A stretch of 37,863 nt of DNA from Halovivax sp. (lineage in GTDB: Archaea; Halobacteriota; Halobacteria; Halobacteriales; Natrialbaceae): assembly GCA_007119345.1 (NCBI GenBank), contig SKPV01000123.1:1-37863 (forward strand). The letters run 5' to 3'. Positions 31,983 to 37,863 of the stretch are shown here, piece after piece; position 1 is the stretch's first letter, and the number at the start of each line of letters is the position of its first letter. The notes under the pieces are model-generated. The model was given only the letters and a program-made list of their open reading frames with translations. It did no database searches and was not told the DNA's origin. A program made the translations under genes and the position numbers.

Positions 31983-34070
31983 TTAGGAGATCGGGTAGAT
32001 CAGTTGACCCTGCTCGTCCATCCAGTAGAACCGGTCCTCGAAGTAGACCGGCTCCTTGTTCGTCGGGAAGTACCCGCTGATCTCCGTCGGATCGAGTTCG
32101 AACTGGATCGTTTCCGTCTGCAGCGCTTTCGGAACGTCGCGTTTGCCGACCCAGTGGGCGCCGACCGGGTCGACGGGGAACGGCACGACCGAAACGGAAA
32201 CTTCGTCGTCCCGGTTCACGAGCGCCTGGATCTCGGTCGGTCGCCACTTCGCCACGAAGCGGTGGCTTCCGTCGCCGACAACCGCGCCCGCACAGTCGGA
32301 GTCGCCGAGCGCCCCGCAGGCCGCCGCGGTGGCCACCGAGTGACCGTACAGGAGGAGCTCGCCCATCGTCGTCGACGGCCCGTCCGCGTGGGTCGCGTTC
32401 GGACGGATCGCGGCCGCGACACTTCCCCGATCGATCAGCGATTCAGCAACCGCGCGAGAGTCGAGGGCGTCTAGCTGAACAACCTGGACGTTGTTCTCGT
32501 CTATATCGGCCACCCGGAGGGAGCCGTCCGCGCAGGCGAGACCCCGACCATCGCCATCACCCACGAAGTGGAGGTAGCCGACACCCTCCGCGAACAACGC
32601 CGACAGTTCTGCCCGGGTCGGCGACTCGACGACGTCGACGATCGGTGAGACGTGCTCGTCGCGTTCGACGTACGCGGCGGCGATCGCGTCCCCGTCCACG
32701 GTCGCACCGTCGCCGAGAACGATCGCCACGGAGAGCGCGTCCGCGTCCTGGTCGAGGTAGGAGAGTCGGTTCTCGTACGCGACCGGCGGCGCCTCGAATC
32801 CCTCCGGATTCGCGCCCCGCCCGATCGATCCGACGATTCGACTTCGACTCGTGAGCGCCCGGACCGCCGGCGGCCGATCCGAACGGTGAGACGGTTCGAA
32901 ATTTCTTGCTCCCGGAACGCCGCTCTCGGTACCCGGAACGTCGATGGCCGCAAGATCGTGTAGCAGGTGCGGAAGCACGGTCGCGTGATCGGCCGCGGGA
33001 TCGACGGTCATTCGGTAGGGCCACTCGGGAAGTACCTCGTCGACGACCTCGTCCGGGAAGTCGAGGTACGCCGCGACGCGTTCGGCGATCGGCGCGTCCG
33101 CGTACGGACCGAGGTCGATTCCTGCCGAGGCGACTCGGTCGTGGGCGGCGACGGTCGGTTCGTTGTCGTCCACCCACGACGTCAGCAAGTCGAGAAAGAA
33201 CGTGCGTCGGAGCAGTTCGCCGGCCGATCGGCCGAACGCTGGCAGCTCGGGAAATTCGTGTACGAGGTCGAGCGACGGCGCTCGCAACGCCGGCGTCTCG
33301 ACGTCGGCCGGGATCACGACGGCGCTCAGATAGTACGAGAGCGGAGCCGACGGAAAGACCGCCTCCAACCGATCCGGAACGACCAATTCGAGTCCGGTCT
33401 CGGCCGTAGCGTCCCTGACCACCTCGGGGACGTGCGTCTCCTCCTCGAGTGCGAGCAGTGGCGGATAGCCGCGGTAGTTCCGGTGAACTCGGTCCGGTGA
33501 CGTTGTTCGAACGGACGCCGAGAGGTGCGAGACCGCGCGAGCGATCCCGTCGACCGTCGGTTCGACCGCGATTTCGTCACGCGGGTAGTCGAAGGTCGTC
33601 TTGAACCCGAACGTTACCGGCGTCGGGTGCGGGAACGAGAGAACAAGCGGACCGTAGGGGCGGTTCCGGACCGTCGCCTCGCCGTCGAACCGGAGTCGGG
33701 TGAGGATATCGGCCTCCAGTCGACAGAAATACTCGCCCGCTGGGAGATCGAACCGGACGTCCTCGTCGGCGGCGATGTTCCGGCTGTTGCTGGCGTCGGG
33801 ACCGTCTTCGAGGGGCCCGTCCAGCCGTTCGATTCCGATGTAGTTCCGAAGATCGTAGCGCAGTTCGGAAACCCGGCCCGCGGCGGTGGAATCGATCGGT
33901 TCGTCGAAAGATTTCGGCTCCGAGAGGCGATCCCAGCCGGTGATATCGAACGCGACGACGTTGCTTGCGACGTCCGTCGCCTGCAAGGTCGTCCCGGAGA
34001 CGTCGACGTCGACGAGTTCGTGATCGTTCACGACGAGCCACCTCCGCGAACGCCGCCGATCGTTCCACAA
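31983..34070 (-). CDS. CHAT/caspase-fold-like protein lacking catalytic His and Cys
   Basis: A 695-residue protein. The C-terminal third resembles the CHAT (caspase-like) domain of haloarchaeal proteins: VGYLHFVGDGDGRGLACADG, then VQLDALDSRAVAESLIDRGS, then TMGELLLYGHSVATAAA. In active relatives these read HF-x-GH-G and LNACxS. Here the His position is Asp505 (codon at 32556-32558) and the Cys position is Leu536 (32463-32465), so peptidase activity should be lost. The N-terminal 430 residues are of unknown fold (LPAGEYFCRLEADILTRLRF, PLSYYLSAVVIPADVETPAL). The start is uncertain: TTG at 34070 or GTG at 34031; there is no ATG. It begins about 37 bp after the histidine kinase stop, same strand, with no promoter between, so the two are probably co-transcribed. 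Confidence 0.72.
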   Translation of the reverse strand: MWNDRRRSRRWLVVNDHELVDVDVSGTTLQATDVASNVVAFDITGWDRLSEPKSFDEPIDSTAAGRVSELRYDLRNYIGIERLDGPLEDGPDASNSRNIAADEDVRFDLPAGEYFCRLEADILTRLRFDGEATVRNRPYGPLVLSFPHPTPVTFGFKTTFDYPRDEIAVEPTVDGIARAVSHLSASVRTTSPDRVHRNYRGYPPLLALEEETHVPEVVRDATAETGLELVVPDRLEAVFPSAPLSYYLSAVVIPADVETPALRAPSLDLVHEFPELPAFGRSAGELLRRTFFLDLLTSWVDDNEPTVAAHDRVASAGIDLGPYADAPIAERVAAYLDFPDEVVDEVLPEWPYRMTVDPAADHATVLPHLLHDLAAIDVPGTESGVPGARNFEPSHRSDRPPAVRALTSRSRIVGSIGRGANPEGFEAPPVAYENRLSYLDQDADALSVAIVLGDGATVDGDAIAAAYVERDEHVSPIVDVVESPTRAELSALFAEGVGYLHFVGDGDGRGLACADGSLRVADIDENNVQVVQLDALDSRAVAESLIDRGSVAAAIRPNATHADGPSTTMGELLLYGHSVATAAACGALGDSDCAGAVVGDGSHRFVAKWRPTEIQALVNRDDEVSVSVVPFPVDPVGAHWVGKRDVPKALQTETIQFELDPTEISGYFPTNKEPVYFEDRFYWMDEQGQLIYPIS

Positions 34071-34107
34071 TCGTCCCCGATCCGTCGAGACGAACTCCGT
34101 GACATCC

Positions 34108-35628
34108 TCACGGCTCCCTCCCCCCGAATCCGTCGATCAGGTGCGGTTCGCCCGATAGCGCCCCCGAATCGACGTCGAACGCGAACCGCGCGCCGCCGCC
34201 GCGGCCGGCCCCGATCTCGACCGCCCAGCCGTGGGCGTCGACGATCTGTCGGACGATCGCCAACCCGAGTCCGGTGTTCTCCTCCGACGAGGAGTACCCG
34301 GATTCGAAGACGTGCTCGCGATCAGCCGCCGGAATTCCCGGGCCGTCGTCCTCGACGGCGAACCCGTCCGGCGTCGCCGCGACCCGGACGGTGACGTCCT
34401 CGCCGCCGTGTTCGACCGCGTTACGGAACAGGTTCTCGAGTAGCTGGAGCAAGCGGGTCGCGTCCGCCTCCACCAGCGCGTCGGCGTCGACGACGAGCGA
34501 TGCGTCGTCGGTCCGCACGTTGTTCCAGGCCTCCCGAACGGCGGTCCCCAGGTGAACCGGTTGCGGATCGTCGACGTCGCCGTCGCGCGCCAGGGAGAGG
34601 ACGTCCTCGATGAGCCGCTCCATCCGTCGGTGGGCCTGCTCGATGTCCGCGAGTTCCTCGCAGTCGCACTCCTCTTTCGCGAGTTCGAGGTAGCCCGCGG
34701 CGACGTTCAGCGGGTTCCGCAGGTCGTGGCTGACGATACTCGCGAACTGATCGAGGCGCTCGTTCTTGCGCTCCAGTTCGCGCTCGCGGACCTTCAGCGC
34801 GGTGAGGTCGGCGTAGATCAGGTAGCCCTTGATCGACTCGTCGTCGGTCCGCATCGGCACGTTTCGCAGCAAGAACGGTCGCGGACCCGAGGCCGTCTCC
34901 CGGACGACCTCGACGTCGGTGCGCCGTTCGCCCCCGACGACCGAGAGCCGCTCGGGTTCGTCGCGCTCGCCGGGCGGGAGCAGGATTTCCGCGACCGACT
35001 CGCCGACGACGTCCTCGCCGTGGTGGCCGAAGACCCGAACGAACGAGGAGTTTACCGCCTCGACGATCTGTTCGCCGTCTTCGACGCGGTACTCGAGCGC
35101 AGCGTCGGGGACGTTCTCGAAGAGCGCGGCGAACTGGTCGCGCTCGCGCTCGACCGCCCGTTCGAACCGGACCCGGCCCAGCGCGTTCGTGAGCGTCGCG
35201 ACCAGCAGCTCGCCGAGCTCTCGGTCGATCGTCGAGAACGCCGCCTCCTCGGTCGCGAGAAACTGCAGGACGCCGTCGTCGCCGAACGGGATCGACAGCG
35301 CCGAGCGGAACGCGTCGCTCGTGGGCGCGGCGTCGGGATCGGTCGCGAGGTCGTCGACGACGACCGTCCGGGATTCGCGGACCGTCTTTCCGGCGACGCC
35401 CTCTCCCGCCGGGAGCGGTTCACCCGGAACGAGCCGACTCACGTTGACCGCGCGGGGGTCGAACAGGCCGTCGTCGATCGTGCAAACGATCGCCGCGTCG
35501 AACGCGAGCACGCGGGCGGACGCGGACACCGCGTGATCGTACACCTCGTCGACCGTCTCGCAGGTCTCGAGTTCCGAAGCGATCTCCCCGAGGCGCGCGA
35601 CCCGGTCGGTCACCTCCGGTGTGGTCAT
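34108..35628 (-). CDS. GAF-PAS sensor histidine kinase
   Basis: A 506-residue soluble (no transmembrane segment) sensor kinase. GAF-like domain about residues 15-155; PAS domain about 165-285 (FAALFENVPDAALEYRVEDG, VNSSFVRVFGHHGEDVVGES); HisKA with phospho-acceptor His301 in FASIVSHDLRNPLNVAAGYL. The HATPase domain has N-box LLENLFRNAVEHG, G1 VEDDGPGIP and G2 NTGLGLAIV. All kinase residues are intact. No response regulator is encoded nearby, as is common in haloarchaea. The ATG at 35628 is 4 nt inside the stop of a 13-codon upstream ORF, and transcription is predicted to start at about 35669. A CHAT-like gene follows on the same strand. Confidence 0.9.
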   Translation of the reverse strand: MTTPEVTDRVARLGEIASELETCETVDEVYDHAVSASARVLAFDAAIVCTIDDGLFDPRAVNVSRLVPGEPLPAGEGVAGKTVRESRTVVVDDLATDPDAAPTSDAFRSALSIPFGDDGVLQFLATEEAAFSTIDRELGELLVATLTNALGRVRFERAVERERDQFAALFENVPDAALEYRVEDGEQIVEAVNSSFVRVFGHHGEDVVGESVAEILLPPGERDEPERLSVVGGERRTDVEVVRETASGPRPFLLRNVPMRTDDESIKGYLIYADLTALKVRERELERKNERLDQFASIVSHDLRNPLNVAAGYLELAKEECDCEELADIEQAHRRMERLIEDVLSLARDGDVDDPQPVHLGTAVREAWNNVRTDDASLVVDADALVEADATRLLQLLENLFRNAVEHGGEDVTVRVAATPDGFAVEDDGPGIPAADREHVFESGYSSSEENTGLGLAIVRQIVDAHGWAVEIGAGRGGGARFAFDVDSGALSGEPHLIDGFGGREP

Positions 35629-35666
35629 GGCTCCCCTGTTGGCGCGGCCGGCGGCAGCGGCTCCAT
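35625..35666 (-). CDS. 13-codon leaderless upstream ORF (leader peptide candidate)
   Basis: Encodes MEPLPPAAPTGEP. The minus-strand TATA element TATTTAATA (35692-35700) places transcription start near 35669, almost at this ATG, so the first thing translated would be this ORF. Its TGA overlaps the ATG of the kinase (ATGA), the classic coupling arrangement. Five of 13 residues are proline, including a Pro-Pro pair. It may simply couple translation or act as an attenuating leader; whether it is translated is inferred. Confidence 0.45.
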   Translation of the reverse strand: MEPLPPAAPTGEP

Positions 35667-35691
35667 CGGTGGACCGTTAGATGGAGACGCC

Positions 35692-35700
35692 TATTAAATA
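35692..35700 (-). promoter_or_regulatory. TATA box of the kinase/CHAT-like transcript
   Basis: TATTTAATA on the minus strand is about 68 nt from the kinase ATG, but 30 nt from the ATG of the 13-codon ORF. This fits a leaderless start at the small ORF. Confidence 0.6.
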
Positions 35701-35853
35701 CCACCGATGAGGGATCGTAATTTCGCGCGACGGGCGAGGCCCGCGGTTCGGACCGTTCGCCGGCGCGCAGCGTCGTCGCTCCGCCCGCACGGTCCTTCGC
35801 TCGTCCGATGACTTCCCGAAACCTTTTGCCGGATGCGCGCCCGCTATCCGAGC

Positions 35854-36045
35854 ATGAAGGAGTCGCTCCTCGAGATCCTCTGCTGTCCGATGGACAAACA
35901 CGACCTCGAACTCCGCGACGCGTCCGGCGACGAGGAGATCGATTCGGGCACGCTGGTCTGTACCGAGTGCGGTGAGGAGTATCCCATCGAAGACGGGATC
36001 CCGAACCTGCTTCCGCCGGACATGCGCGAGGAGTCTCCGGCCTGA
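35854..36045 (+). CDS. trm112: Trm112 family zinc protein (methyltransferase activator)
   Basis: A 63-residue protein with the Trm112 pattern: MKESLLEILCCPMDKHDLEL (first Cys pair), GTLVCTECGEEYPIEDGIPN (second Cys pair and the conserved YPI-x-DGIPxLL core), ending LLPPDMREE. Trm112 is a small zinc-binding activator that stabilises SAM methyltransferases acting on tRNA, rRNA and release factors, including Trm9. The window also encodes a Trm9-like enzyme, its likely partner, 13 kb away. The ATG at 35854 is chosen over an in-frame ATG at 35833, because the T-run at 35824-35827 is centred about 28 nt upstream. The next gene starts 9 nt after the stop with a Shine-Dalgarno-like GAGGTGA, so they form an operon. 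Confidence 0.88.
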   Translation: MKESLLEILCCPMDKHDLELRDASGDEEIDSGTLVCTECGEEYPIEDGIPNLLPPDMREESPA

Positions 36046-36050
36046 GGTGA
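36044..36050 (+). promoter_or_regulatory. Shine-Dalgarno-like site of second operon gene
   Basis: GAGGTGA spans the stop of the Trm112 gene and ends 4 nt before the GTG at 36055. It is one of the few clear ribosome binding sites in the window and supports a non-leaderless, operon-internal start. Confidence 0.55.
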
Positions 36051-36054
36051 CCCC

Positions 36055-36654
36055 GTGACCGCCGATCCGATCACCGTTCACGTCAACCGTTCGGGGCGCG
36101 GGACCGTCGAGGTCGATCCCGCGTCGGTCGAGACCGGCCGATCGTTCGAGCTTCGGCTCCGGAACCACGGCGAACCGGCGCACGTCCACTGCCGGGCGAC
36201 GGCGGCGCTCGCTGACGTCGTGACCGTCGAGGAGCCGAACCCGTACGTCGAACCCGACGAGGAGGTCGCGATCGGCGTCCGAGTGGCCGCCCACGACGGT
36301 CCCATCGCCGGCGACCTGGAGTTCGCCACCGGGTTCGGCGCGAACAGCGCGACCGTCGAGGTCACGCTCTCGGGCGGCGTGGGCCCGGACCGACGGGTGG
36401 ACGTCGACGAGGCGCTCGCGAAACCCGATCGCACCCGAGACGAGGCGCCGGGAGCGCTCGAAACGGCCGGCGGGCGCCTCCACGCGCTCCTCGAGCGGTT
36501 CCCACCGGGATCGATTGGGGTGATCGGTCTGGCGGGCATCGCTCTGGCGACGGCCCTGGCCGCGGCGTTCCTCGTGGGCGGTACCGCGGGCCTCGTGGGG
36601 CTGGGCGTCGTCAGCGTCGGCATCGTCGCCGCGGCCGTCCTGCTGTTGCGGTGA
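36055..36654 (+). CDS. membrane-anchored beta-domain protein (DUF7524-like)
   Basis: A 199-residue protein starting at GTG. Residues 1-110 look like a beta-sandwich (ITVHVNRSGRGTVEVDPASV, SFELRLRNHGEPAHVHCRAT, LEFATGFGANSATVEVTLSG). A charged linker follows, then two C-terminal transmembrane helices (IGVIGLAGIALATALAAAFL, GLVGLGVVSVGIVAAAVLLL). There is no signal peptide, so the beta domain would face the cytoplasm or be inserted tail-first. I recall this haloarchaeal type as DUF7524, function unknown. It is translationally close to Trm112 (9-nt gap, SD-like site), suggesting co-expression though no shared role is evident. Confidence 0.75.
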   Translation: MTADPITVHVNRSGRGTVEVDPASVETGRSFELRLRNHGEPAHVHCRATAALADVVTVEEPNPYVEPDEEVAIGVRVAAHDGPIAGDLEFATGFGANSATVEVTLSGGVGPDRRVDVDEALAKPDRTRDEAPGALETAGGRLHALLERFPPGSIGVIGLAGIALATALAAAFLVGGTAGLVGLGVVSVGIVAAAVLLLR

Positions 36655-36737
36655 GCAGGCCGATCGCTCCACCCCGTAGATCTCGGTCGGACCGTCGAGT
36701 GCGACGGCACGGTCGGCACCCGTTTCCGGTCCCGCGT

Positions 36738-37862
36738 TCACTCCTCGTCGGTCGGCTCCGCCGGCGGGCTCCCGTTCTCGTCGGTCGGTTCGGCCGGCAG
36801 GCTCCCGTCCTCGTCGGCGCGCTTCGCCTGGAGGTACCGTGCTCGGTAGCGGTTCGCGCCGTCGTTGACGTCGGCCTCGCGGATATCCTCCACCCGGCCG
36901 TCCGCCACGGCGTCGACGAGCTCGCCGAGCTGGTTCAGCTCGCTCGTCGTCAGCTCGAGGGTCCACGTGCGCTCGCGCTCGGACTCGAGGATCGCCCACT
37001 TGCGGGCGGCGGCGATCACCAGCGAGCAGGGTTCCCGGCAGGGGAAGGGTTCGTCGCCCCCGTCGACCCCGAGCTCGTCGTCCGCCTCGTAGTGCCACTC
37101 GCGACGCCGGAGACACTGGGAGTCGACGCAGCAGGCCTCGGCCATCCACTCGACCGCCTCGCGCGGAAGTTCGTCGACGACGTCGTAGATCCCGGTCTGG
37201 CGTTCGGCGGTCTCGAGCCAGTGGTCGACGTCGAGCCCGTTCAGGCGCTCGCGGTGCCAGTTGGCGACCGTCGCCGGGTAGAAGTAGTCGACCGTCTCGA
37301 CCAGCTCGTCCCCGGAGAGCGCCGAGAACCGCCAGCCGTCGACGAGCGTCGGCGCCGTCTTCAGCGGGCGGTAGCGGCCCCGCCCGTCTTCCGTCGCCAG
37401 TTCGCGTGCGACCCGCGGGTCCGCGAACGTCTCGAGCGCGGCCGCGTCGACCCCGCGGTCGTTCACGTGTCGGCAGTCGTAGACGCGCTCGCCGGGCGGG
37501 CCGTCCTCGGCCAGTTGGGCGGTGATCACCAGCTGGCCCCACCGGCGCTCGATCCCCGCTCGGAGGGCGTCGTAGCGCGCCGGGACCGAAGCCAGCCGCT
37601 CCGCGGCGTCCGTGCCCGTTCCCGTGGCGTGCAGCGGCGCCCGCTCGCACCACCGGAGGAACGCGCGCCTCGCGGTTCCCTCGCCCCCGACGCTCCGGGC
37701 CCAGTACCGCCAGTTCGTCGCGCGGTCCGCGACGTCCGCGAGCGCGTCGCGCAGCGCCGGCTCGTCCAGCCCCTCGCGCTCCAGCGAGGGCGTCGTCAGC
37801 CGGTAGCCGTCGGCCGAGCGCTCGACGACGAGGCCGTCGAGGGCGACGCCACCGTCGGCGGC
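36738..37862 (-). CDS. DR2241-family [4Fe-4S] protein, 5' end cut by window
   Basis: The frame stays open to the window end, so the N-terminus lies outside. Visible parts are an N-terminal segment (ADGGVALDGLVVERSADGYR, NWRYWARSVGGEGTARRAFL), a middle region (YDCRHVNDRGVDAAALETFA, YRPLKTAPTLVDGWRFSALS), and a cysteine-rich region CCVDSQCLRRREWHY...CREPCSLVIAAARKW. The latter corresponds to the iron-sulfur domain of DR2241-like proteins, which in haloarchaea often occur beside cobalamin-pathway CbiX genes. The C-terminus ends with an 11-residue repeat (DEDGSLPAEPT, DENGSPPAEPT). The apparent internal GTG at 37529 is not used as start because sequence upstream is also clearly coding. Role probably in cofactor/iron-sulfur metabolism; not certain. 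Confidence 0.78.
   Translation of the reverse strand, partial: AADGGVALDGLVVERSADGYRLTTPSLEREGLDEPALRDALADVADRATNWRYWARSVGGEGTARRAFLRWCERAPLHATGTGTDAAERLASVPARYDALRAGIERRWGQLVITAQLAEDGPPGERVYDCRHVNDRGVDAAALETFADPRVARELATEDGRGRYRPLKTAPTLVDGWRFSALSGDELVETVDYFYPATVANWHRERLNGLDVDHWLETAERQTGIYDVVDELPREAVEWMAEACCVDSQCLRRREWHYEADDELGVDGGDEPFPCREPCSLVIAAARKWAILESERERTWTLELTTSELNQLGELVDAVADGRVEDIREADVNDGANRYRARYLQAKRADEDGSLPAEPTDENGSPPAEPTDEE
36741..36820 (-). repeat. 33-bp coding repeat at C-terminus of the DR2241-family gene
   Basis: Encodes two 11-residue units DEDGSLPAEPT and DENGSPPAEPT followed by DEE. It shows the same tendency to tandem duplication as the intergenic regions, but here the period is a multiple of three. 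Confidence 0.7.
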
Positions 37863-37863
37863 C

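Noticed and set aside
32906..33500. Plus-strand frames opposite the CHAT-like gene
   Set aside because: They lie antisense to a gene with coherent haloarchaeal composition and domain similarity.

Overview
The window is chromosomal DNA from a halophilic archaeon (class Halobacteria). The evidence is high GC with strong third-position G/C bias, very acidic predicted proteins (Asp/Glu-rich even in enzymes), haloarchaeal protein families, a PGF-CTERM cell-surface protein, and promoters in which a TATA-like element lies about 27 nt upstream of the ATG, so that most transcripts look leaderless. I used that spacing to choose many of the starts given here. No phage, plasmid, IS element, rRNA or CRISPR array is visible; this is mostly a core-genome stretch with some eroded genes.

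Layout. 1-3.7 kb: a tightly overlapping trio (ADP-forming acyl-CoA synthetase, cut by the window edge; crotonase; nitrilase-type hydrolase), then an Lrp/AsnC regulator. 3.85-6.5 kb: a frameshifted methyltransferase remnant, then AMP-forming acetyl-CoA synthetase. 6.6-12.5 kb: small membrane protein, polyprenyl diphosphate synthase, a divergent NAD-kinase-like protein, acidic small protein, endonuclease III, a coiled-coil protein, and phosphomevalonate decarboxylase. Two isoprenoid/archaeal-lipid genes therefore lie in this block. 12.6-16.1 kb: two divergent HTH proteins, an NDH-2-like flavoprotein and FEN1. 16.1-21.6 kb: two GNAT proteins, small membrane and zinc-ribbon proteins, a USP-like protein and a PGF-CTERM surface protein with repeated CARDB-like domains.

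21.7-25.4 kb: tRNA-Gly(UCC) next to a Trm9-like tRNA wobble-uridine methyltransferase gene, a decayed TadC/FlaJ-type (T2SS-F) pseudogene, a small haloarchaeal protein, and an iron-type ABC ATPase behind a perfect TTTAGG-N4-CCTAAA palindrome. 25.6-32 kb: VOC protein, DUF998-like membrane protein, UPF0058 protein, an 824-residue protein with a long disordered middle and a coiled coil, a small wHTH regulator and adenylosuccinate synthetase. 32-35.7 kb: a GAF-PAS histidine kinase followed by a CHAT/caspase-fold-like protein that has lost both catalytic residues, apparently one transcript led by a 13-codon proline-rich ORF. 35.8-37.9 kb: Trm112-like zinc protein, a membrane-anchored protein, and a DR2241-family [4Fe-4S] protein cut by the window end.

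Most notable: (1) Trm9-like enzyme, its likely activator Trm112 and the candidate substrate tRNA-Gly(UCC) in one 14-kb stretch; (2) the kinase/pseudo-CHAT pair with its leader ORF; (3) at least ten unrelated short tandem repeats, almost one in each larger intergenic gap, including eight exact-length 26-bp units at 16780-16987.
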